Source of the DNA: Xestospongia muta
Lineage: Eukaryota; Porifera; Demospongiae; Haplosclerida; Petrosiidae
DNA length: 64,000 bases
Direction of reading: 5' to 3'
Assembly (NCBI GenBank): GCA_963693285.1
Contig: OY848917.1
Coordinates: 20,871,245-20,935,244 of the forward strand
Shown here: positions 48,501-60,500 of the stretch, in pieces
How the letters are laid out: every line of letters starts with the position of its first letter
Position numbering within the stretch: position 1 is the first letter of the stretch
Program-made: the position numbers and the translations under genes
Notes under the pieces: model-generated
Told to the model about the DNA's origin: nothing
Seen by the model: the letters and a program-made list of their open reading frames with translations, nothing else
The model's database searches: none

Positions 48501-51500
48501 TAGATACCACACAATCTAAAACAATCATAGTACAGCCTGACAACCTTCCCATGCAAGACATTGAAACAACTAACGTTTATACAAACAATAGGGTAAATAA
48601 AATAACAACATTCAATTTAAAACACTTAGAATTCATACTACATTATATCACACTTACCCACTATTATATTGTAAACAACACATTCAGATGACAAGTAATC
48701 ACACCAACATATATTTTTAAAAAAAACAATAAAGTAAACAAAATCACAACAACACATTCAATATACATTGAATTCATACTACATTATATCAAAATTACAT
48801 CCTATTATATTGTAAAGAACACATTTAGATGACAAGTAATAACAGCAAACATAAATGTGTAAACAAAAAGCAATATTGTAAATAAAATCACAACAACACA
48901 TTCAGTATGCTCAAAATGCATACTAGGTTATAGCTATAAAATGCTCAAAATATACCTAAAAAGAAACCTAGCAAGAACCTTCAACTCTTATTATTGATAG
49001 ATATCGAATTTTAAACCAATCACATTTAGGGTTACAAAATCCATTGCTAATACAGAAATTGGCAGTTACAGGATCCATTCACTTTAATCTTATTTCTTGC
49101 TCTCGTAAGTTGCATATAATAATATAATAAATAAAATTGCAAAAATGGATACACATAGATACCACACAATCTAAAACAATCATAGTACAGCCTGACAACC
49201 TTCCCATGCAAGACATTGAAACAATTAACGTTTATACAAACAATAGGGTAAATAAAATAACAACATTCAATTTAAAACACTTAGAATTCATACTACATTA
49301 TATCACACTTACCCGCTATTATATTGTAAACAACACATTCAGATGACAAGTAATCACACCAACATATATTTTTAAAAAAAACAATAAAGTAAACAAAATC
49401 ACAACAACACATTCAATATACATTGAATTCATACTACATTATATCAAAATTACATCCTATTATATTGTAAAGAACACATTTAGATGACAAGTAATAACAG
49501 CAAACATAAATGTGCAAACACAAATCAATTCTGTATCACAACAACACATTCAGTATGCTCAAAATGCATACTAGGTTATAGCTATAAAATGCTCAAAATA
49601 TACCTAAAAAGAAACCTAGCAAGAACCTTCAACTCTTATTATTGATAGATATCGAATTTTAAACTAATCACATTTAGGGTTACAAAATCCATTGCTAATA
49701 CAGAAATTGACAGATACAAGATCCATTCACTTTAATCTTATTTCTTGCTCTCATACGTTGCATACTACAATATAATAAATAAAATTGCAAACATGGATAC
49801 ACATAGATACCACACAATCTAAAACAATCATAGTACAGCCTGACAACCTTCCCATGCAAGACATTGCAAACAATTAACGTTTATACAAACAAGAAGGTAA
49901 ATAAAATAACAACATTCAATTTAAAACACTTAGAATTCACACTACATTATATCACACTTACCCGCTATTATATTGTAAACAACACATTCAGATGACAAGT
50001 AATCACACCAACATATATTTAAAAAACAAAACAATAAAGTAAACAAAATCACAACAACACATTCAATACACTTTGAATTCATACTACATTATATCAAAAT
50101 TACATCCTATTATATTGTAAAGAACGCATTTAGATGACAAGTAATAACAGCAAACATAAATGTGCAAACACAAATCAATTCTGTATCACAACAACACATT
50201 CAGTATGCTCAAAATGCATACTAGGTTATAGCTATAAAATGCTCAAAATATACCTAAAAAGAAACCTAGCAAGAACCTTCAACTCTTATTATTGATAGAT
50301 ATCGAATTTTAAACCAATCACATTTAGGGTTACAAAATCCATTGCTAATACAGAAATTGACAGATACAAGATCCATTCACTTTAATCTTATTTCTTGCTC
50401 TCATACGTTGCATACTACAATATAATAAATAAAATTGCAAACATGGATACACATAGATACCACACAATCTAAAACAATCATAGTACAGCCTGACAACCTT
50501 CCCATGCAAGACATTGCAAACAATTAACGTTTATACAAACAAGAAGGTAAATAAAATAACAACATTCAATTTAAAACACTTAGAATTCACACTACATTAT
50601 ATCACACTTACCCGCTATTATATTGTAAACAACACATTCAGATGACAAGTAATCACACCAACATATATTTAAAAAACAAAACAATAAAGTAAACAAAATC
50701 ACAACAACACATTCAATACACTTTGAATTCATACTACATTATATCAAAATTACATCCTATTATATTGTAAAGAACGCATTTAGATGACAAGTAATAACAG
50801 CAAACATAAATGTGCAAACACAAATCAATTCTGTATCACAACAACACATTCAGTATGCTCAAAATGCATACTAGGTTATAGCTATAAAATGCTCAAAATA
50901 TACCTAAAAAGAAACCTAGCAAGAACCTTCAACTCTTATTATTGATAGATATCGAATTTTAAACCAATCACATTTAGGGTTACAAAATCCATTGCTAATA
51001 CAGAAATTGACAGATACAAGATCCATTCACTTTAATCTTATTTCTTGCTCTCATACGTTGCATACTACAATATAATAAATAAAATTGCAAACATGGATAC
51101 ACATAGATACCACACAATCTAAAACAATCATAGTACAGCCTGACAACCTTCCCATGCAAGACATTGCAAACAATTAACGTTTATACAAACAAGAAGGTAA
51201 ATAAAATAACAACATTCAATTTAAAACACTTAGAATTCATACTACATTATATCACACTTACCCACTATTATATTGTAAACAACACATTCAGATGACAAGT
51301 AATCACACCAACATATATTTAAAAAACAAAACAATAAAGTAAACAAAATCACAACAACACATTCAATACACTTTGAATTCATACTACATTATATCAAAAT
51401 TACATCCTATTATATTGTAAACAACACATTCAGATGACAAGTAATCACACCAACATAAATTTAAAAAACAAAACAATAAAGTAAACAAAATCACAACAAC

Positions 51501-54500
51501 ACATTCAATATACTTGGATTCATACTACATTATGTCAAAATTACATCCTATTATATTGTAAAGAACACATTTAGATGACAAGTAATAACAGCAAACATAA
51601 ATGTGTAAACAAAAAGCAATATTGTAAATAAAATCACAACAACACATTCAGTATGCTCAAAATGCATACTAGGTTATAGCTATAAAATGCTCAAAATATA
51701 CCTAAAAAGAAACCTAGCAAGAAGCTTCAACTCTTATTATTGATAAATATCGAATGTTATACCAATCACAGTTAGGGTTACAAAATCCATTGCTGATACA
51801 GAAATTGGCAGTTACAGGATCCATTCACTTTAATCTCATTTCTTGCTCTCGTAAGTTGCATATAACAATATAATAAATAAAATTGCAAAAATGGATACAC
51901 ATAGATACCACACAATCTAAAACAATCATAGTACAGCCTGACAACCTTCCCATGCAAGACATTGAAACAATTAACGTTTATACAAACAATAGGGTAAATA
52001 AAATAACAACATTCAATTTAAAACACTTAGAATTCATACTACATTATATCACACTTACCCACTATTATATTGTAAACAACACATTCAGATGACAAGTAAT
52101 CACACCAACATATATTTTTTAAAAAAACAATAAAGTAAACAAAATCACAACAACACATTCAATATACATTGAATTCATACTACATTATATCAAAATTACA
52201 TCCTATTATATTGTAAAGAACACATTTAGATGACAAGTAATAACAGCAAACATAAATGTGCAAACACAAATCAATTCTGTATCACAACAACACATTCAGT
52301 ATGCTCAAAATGCATACTAGGTTATAGCTATAAAATGCTCAAAATATACCTAAAGAGAAACCTAGCAAGAAGCTTCAACTCTTATTATTGATAGATATCG
52401 AATTTTAAACCAATCGCATTTAGGGTTACAAAATCCATTGCTAATACAGAAATTGACAGATACAAGATCCATTCACTTTAATCTTATTTCTTGCTCTCAT
52501 ACGTTGCATACTACAATATAATAAATAAAATTGCAAACATGGATACACATAGATACCACACAATCTAAAACAATCATAGTACAGCCTGACAACCTTCCCA
52601 TGCAAGACATTGAAACAATTAACGTTTATACAAACAATAGGGTAAATAAAATAACAACATTCAATTTAAAACACTTAGAATTCATACTACATTATATCAC
52701 ACTTACCCACTATTATATTGTAAACAACACATTCAGATGACAAGTAATCACACCAACATATATTTTTAAAAAAAACAATAAAGTAAACAAAATCACAACA
52801 ACACATTCAATATACATTGAATTCATACTACATTATATCAAAATTACATCCTATTATATTGTAAAGAACACATTTAGATGACAAGTAATAACAGCAAACA
52901 TAAATGTGTAAACAAAAAGCAATATTGTAAATAAAATCACAACAACACATTCAGTATGCTCAAAATGCATACTAGGTTATAGCTATAAAATGCTCAAAAT
53001 ATACCTAAAAAGAAACCTAGCAAGAAGCTTCAACTCTTATTATTGATAAATATCGAATGTTATACCAATCACAGTTAGGGTTACAAAATCCATTGCTGAT
53101 ACAGAAATTGACAGATACAAGATCCATTCACTTTAATCTTATTTCTTGCTCTCATACGTTGCATACTACAATATAATAAATAAAATTCCAAAAATGGATA
53201 CACATAGATACCACACAATCTAAAACAATCATAGTACAGCCTGACAACCTTCCCATGCAAGACATTGAAACAATTAACGTTTATACAAACAATAGGGTAA
53301 ATAAAATAACAACATTCAATTTAAAACACTTAGAATTCATACTACATTATATCACACTTACCTCCTATTATATTGTAAACAACACATTCAGATGACAAGT
53401 AATCACACCAACATATATTTTTAAAAAAAACAATAAAGTAAACAAAATCACAACAACACATTCAATATACATTGAATTCATACTACATTATATCAAAATT
53501 ACATCCTATTATATTGTAAAGAACACATTTAGATGACAAGTAATAACAGCAAACATAAATGTGTAAACACAAATCAATACTGTATCACAACAACACATTC
53601 AGTATGCTCAAAATGCATACTAGGTTATAGCTATAAAATGCTCAAAATATACCTAAAAAGAAACCTAGCAAGAACCTTCAACTCTTATAATTGATAGATA
53701 TCGAATTTTAAACCAATCACATTTAGGGTTACAAAATCCATTGCTAATACAGAAATTGACAGATACAAGATCCATTCACTTTAATCTTATTTCTTGCTCT
53801 CATACGTTGCATACTACAATATAATAAATAAAATTGCAAACATGGATACACATAGATACCACACAATCTAAAACAATCATAGTACAGCCTGACAACCTTC
53901 CCATGCAAGACATTGCAAACAATTAACGTTTATACAAACAAGAAGGTAAATAAAATAACAACATTCAATTTAAAACACTTAGAATTCATACTACATTATA
54001 TCACACTTACTCGCTATTATATTGTAAACAACACATTCAGATGACAAGTAATCACACCAACATATATTTAAAAAACAAAACAATAAAGTAAACAAAATCA
54101 CAACAACACATTCAATACACTTTGAATTCATACTACATTATATCAAAATTACATCCTATTATATTGTAAACAACACATTCAGATGACAAGTAATCACACC
54201 AACATAAATTTAAAAAACAAAACAATAAAGTAAACAAAATCACAACAACACATTCAATATACTTGGATTCATACTACATTATATCAAAATTACATCCTAT
54301 TATATTGTAAAGAACACATTTAGATGACAAGTAATAACAGCAAACATAAATGTGTAAACAAAAAGCAATATTGTAAATAAAATCACAACAACACATTCAG
54401 TATGCTCAAAATGCATACTAGGTTATAGCTATAAAATGCTCAAAATATACCTAAAAAGAAACCTAGCAAGAAGCTTCAACTCTTATTATTGATAAATATC

Positions 54501-57500
54501 GAATGTTATACCAATCACAGTTAGGGTTACAAAACCATTGCTGATACAGAAATTGGCAGTTACAGGATCCATTCACTTTAATCTTATTTCTTGCTCTCGT
54601 AAGTTGCATATAACAATATAATAAATAAAATTGCAAAAATGGATACACATAGATACCACACAATCTAAAACAATCATAGTACAGCCTGACAACCTTCCCA
54701 TGCAAGACATTGAAACAATTAACGTTTATACAAACAATAGGGTAAATAAAATAACAACATTCAATTTAAAACACTTAGAATTCATACTACATTATATCAC
54801 ACTTACCCACTATTATATTGTAAACAACACATTCAGATGACAAGTAATCACACCAACATATATTTTTAAAAAAAACAATAAAGTAAACAAAATCACAACA
54901 ACACATTCAATATACATTGAATTCATACTACATTATATCAAAATTACATCCTATTATATTGTAAAGAACACATTTAGATGACAAGTAATAACAGCAAACA
55001 TAAATGTGTAAACAAAAAGCAATATTGTAAATAAAATCACAACAACACATTCAGTATGCTCAAAATGCATACTAGGTTATAGCTATAAAATGCTCAAAAT
55101 ATACCTAAAAAGAAACCTAGCAAGAAGCTTCAACTCTTATTATTGATAAATATCGAATGTTATACCAATCACAGTTAGGGTTACAAAATCCATTGCTGAT
55201 ACAGAAATTGACAGATACAAGATCCATTCACTTTAATCTTATTTCTTGCTCTCATACGTTGCATACTACAATATAATAAATAAAATTCCAAAAATGGATA
55301 CACATAGATACCACACAATCTAAAACAATCATAGTACAGCCTGACAACCTTCCCATGCAAGACATTGAAACAATTAACGTTTATACAAACAATAGGGTAA
55401 TTAAAATAACAACATTCAATTTAAAACACTTAGAATTCATACTACATTATATCACACTTACCCGCTATTATATTGTAAACAACACATTCAGATGACAAGT
55501 AATCACACCAACATATATTTTTAAAAAAAACAATAAAGTAAACAAAATCACAACAACACATTCAATATACATTGAATTCATACTACATTATATCAAAATT
55601 ACATCCTATTATATTGTAAAGAACGCATTTAGATGACAAGTAATAACAGCAAACATAAATGTGTAAACACAAATCAATACTGTATCACAACAACACATTC
55701 AGTATGCTCAAAATGCATACTAGGTTATAGCTATAAAATGCTCAAAATATACCTAAAAAGAAACCTAGCAAGAAGCTTCAACTCTTATTATTGATAAATA
55801 TCGAATGTTATACCAATCACAGTTAGGGTTACAAAATCCATTGCTGATACAGAAATTGGCAGTTACAGAATCCATTCACTTTAATCTTATTTCTTGCTCT
55901 CGTAAGTTGCATATAACAATATAATAAATAAAATTGCAAAAATGGATACACATAGATACCACACAATCTAAAACAATCATAGTACAGCCTGACAACCTTC
56001 CCATGCAAGACATTGCAAACAATTAACGTTTATACAAACAATAGGGTAAATAAAATAACAACATTCAATTTAAAACACTTAGAATTCATACTACATTATA
56101 TCACACTTACCAGCTATTATATTGTAAACAACACATTCAGATGACAAGTAATCACACCAACATATATTTTTAAAAAAAACAATAAAGTAAACAAAATCAC
56201 AACAACACATTCAATACACTTTGATTTCACACTACATTATATCAAAATTACATCCTATTATATTGTAAACAACACATTCAGATGACAAGTAATCACACCA
56301 ACATAAATTTAAAAAACAAAACAATAAAGTAAACAAAATCACAACAACACATTCAATATACTTGGATTCATACTACATTATATCAAAATTACATCCTATT
56401 ATATTATTGTAAAGAACACATTTAGATGACAAGTAATAACAGCAAACATAAATGTGTAAACAAAAAGCAATATTGTAAATAAAATCACAACAACACATTC
56501 AGTATGCTCAAAATGCATACTAGGTTATAGCTATAAAATGCTCAAAATATACCTAAAAAGAAACCTAGCAAGAAGCTTCAACTCTTATTATTGATAAATA
56601 TCGAATGTTATACCAATCACAGTTAGGGTTACAAAATCCATTGCTGATACAGAAATTGACAGATACAAGATCCATTCACTTTAATCTCATTTCTTGCTCT
56701 CGTAAGTTGCATATAACAATATAATAAATAAAATTGCAAAAATGGATACACATAGATACCACACAATCTAAAACAATCATAGTACAGCCTGACAACCTTC
56801 CCATGCAAGACATTGAAACAATTAACGTTTATACAAACAATAGGGTAAATAAAATAACAACATTCAATTTAAAACACTTAGAATTCATACTACATTATAT
56901 CACACTTACCAGCTATTATATTGTAAACAACACATTTAGATGACAAGTAATCACACCAACATATATTTTTAAAAAAAACAATAAAGTAAACAAAATCACA
57001 ACAACACATTCAATATACATTGAATTCATACTACATTATATCAAAATTACATCCTATTATATTGTAAAGAACACATTTAGATGACAAGTAATAACAGCAA
57101 ACATAAATGTGTAAACACAAATCAATACTGTATCACAACAACACATTCAGTATGCTCAAAATGCATACTAGGTTATAGCTATAAAATGCTCAAAATATAC
57201 CTAAAAAGAAACCTAGCAAGAAGCTTCAACTCTTATTATTGATAGATATCGAATGTTATAGCAATCACAGTTAGGGTTACAAAATCCATTGCTGATATAG
57301 AAATTGGCAGTTACAGGATCCATTCACTTTAATCTCATTTCTTGCTCTCATACGTTGCATATAACAATATAATGAATTCACATATATACCAGTGCACCAC
57401 GTAATCCAAAACAATCATAGTACAGCCTGACAAGCTTTCCATGCAAGGCATTAAAAACCATAAACGTTATTACAAACAATTGGGTAAATAAAATAACAAC

Positions 57501-60500
57501 ATTCAATTTAAAACACTTAGAATTCATACTACATTATATCACACTTACCCGCTATTATATTGTAAACAACACATTCAGATGACAAGTAATCACACCAATA
57601 TAAATTTAAAAAACAAAACAATAGAGTAAACAAAATCACAACAACACATTCAATATACTTAAAATTTATACTACATTATATCAAAATTATATCTTATTAT
57701 ATTGTAAAGGATACATTCAAATAAGTGCTTACAAAAACATAAATGTGGAAATGAAAACAATACAGTAAACAAAATGATAATAACTCATACTAGAATATAG
57801 CTACAATATGTTTAAAATATAGGTAGAGAAACAACTTAGCAAGAAGATTCGAGCATTATTAGTGATACCCAATGTCGTATCACACACAGTTAGGGTTAAT
57901 AAAATTCATTGCTGATATAGCTATCAGCTGTTAAAGGATGCACTTTAATGTCATTTGTGGCTTTCATAAGCTCCAATTACAATATAATGAATAAAATTGC
58001 AAATCTGAATACATATAGATACCACACAATCTAAAACAATTATGGTACATGCTTACAAGCTTCCCATCATAGCTATTAAAGACTATTAATCTTAATAAAA
58101 ACAATGGGGTAACTAAATAACAACTTTCAATTCAAATGACTTAGAATTAATATTACATTATATCACACTTACATACTATTATATTTTAAACAACATATTC
58201 AGATGGCAAGTCATCACACCAATATAAATGTGAAAAATAAACAATAGAGTAAACAAAATCACAACAACACATTCAATATACTTAAAATTTATACTACACT
58301 ATTTCAAAATCATATCCTATTATATTGTAAAGGATACATTCAAATAAGTGCTTACAAAAACATAAATGTGGAAATGAAAACAATACAGTAAACAAAATGA
58401 TAATAACTCATACTAGAATATAGCTACAATATGCTTAAAATACAGGTAGAGAAACAACTTAGCAAGAAGATTCGAGCATTATTAGTGATAAGCAATGTCG
58501 TATCACACACAGTTAGGGTTAATAAAATTCATTGCTGATATAGCTATCAGCTGTTAAAGGATGCACTTTAATGTCATTTGTGGCTTTCATAAGCTCCAAT
58601 TACAATATAATGAATAAAATTGCAAATCTGAATACATATAGATACCACACAATCTAAAACAATTATGGTACATGCTTACAAGCTTCCCATCATAGCTATT
58701 AAAGACTATTAATCTTAATAAAAACAATAGGGTAACTAAATAACAACTTTCAATTCAAATGACTTAGAATTAATATTACATTATATCACACTTACCGACT
58801 ATTATATTTTAAACAACATATTCAGATGGCAAGTCATCACACCAATATAAATGTGAAAAATAAACAATAGAGTAAACAAAATCACAACAACACATTCAAT
58901 ATACTTAAAATTTATATTACATTGTATCAAAATTATATTTTATTATATTGTAAAGGATACATTCAAATAAGCACTTACAAAAACATAAATGTGGAAATGA
59001 AAACAATACAGCAAATAAAATAACAACAACTCGTTCAATAACCTCAAAATTCATACTAGAATATAGCTATAATATTCTTAAAATATAGGTAGAGAAACAA
59101 CTTAGCAAAAAGATTCGAGTATTATTAGTGATACCCAATGTCATATCGCACACAGTTAGGGTTAATAAAATTCATTGCTGATATAGCTATCAGCTGTTAA
59201 AGGATGCACTTTAATGTCATTTGTGGCTTTCATAAGCTCCAATTACAATATAATCAATAAAATTGCAAATGTGAATACATATAGATACCACACAATCTAA
59301 AACAATTATGGTACACCCTTACAAGCTTCCCATCATAGCTATTAAAGACTATTAATCTTAATAAAAACAATAGGGTAACTAAATAACAACTTTCAATTCA
59401 AATGACTTAGAATTAATACTACATTATATCACACTTACCGACTATTATATTTTAAACAACATATTCAGATGACACATCATCACACCAACATAAATGTGAA
59501 AAATAAAACAATAGAGTAAACAAAATCACAACAACACATTCAATATACTTAAAATTTATATTACATTGTATCAAAATTATATCTTATTATATTGTAAAGG
59601 ATACATTCAAATAAGTGCTTACAAAAACATAAATGTGGAAATGAAAACAATACAGTAAACAAAATGATAATAACACATACTAGAATATAGCTACAATATG
59701 CTTAAAATATAGGTAGAGTACAACTTAGCAAAAAGATTCTAGTATTATTAGTGATACCCAATGTTGTATCACACACAGTTAGGGTTAATAAAATTCATTG
59801 CTGATATAGTTATCAGCTGTTAAAGGATGCACTTTAATGTCATTTGTGGCTTTCATAAGCTCCAATTACAATATAATGAATAAAATTGCAAATGTGAATA
59901 CATATAGATACCACACAATCTAAAACAATTATGGTACACCCTTACAAGCTTCCCATCATAGCTATTAAAGACTATTAATCTTAATAAAAACAATAGGGTA
60001 ACTAAATAACAACTTTCAATTCAAATGACTTAGAATTAATACTACATTATATCACACTTACCGACTATTATATTTTAAACAACATATTCAGATGACACAT
60101 CATCACACCAACATAAATGTGAAAAATAAACAATAGAGTAAACAAAATCACAACAACACATTCAATATACTTAAAATTTATATTACATTGTATCAAAATT
60201 ATATCTTATTATATTGTAAAGGATACATTCAAATAAGTGCTTACAAAAACATAAATGTGGAAATGAAAAACAATACAGCAAATAAAATAACAACAACTCG
60301 TTCAATAACCTCAAAATTCATACTAGAATATAGATATAATATTCTTAAAATACAGGTAGAGAAACAACTTAACAAAAAGATTCGAGTATTATTAGTGATA
60401 CCCAATGTCATATCGCACACAGTTAGGGTTAATAAAATTCATTTCTAATATAGCTATCAGCTGTTAAAAGATGCACTATAATGTCATTTGTGGCTTTCAT

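Noticed and set aside
45585..56943. A 69-codon open frame repeated almost unchanged in at least seven satellite units
   Set aside because: It begins with TTG rather than ATG, has no protein-like composition, and is copied only because the satellite units are near-identical.
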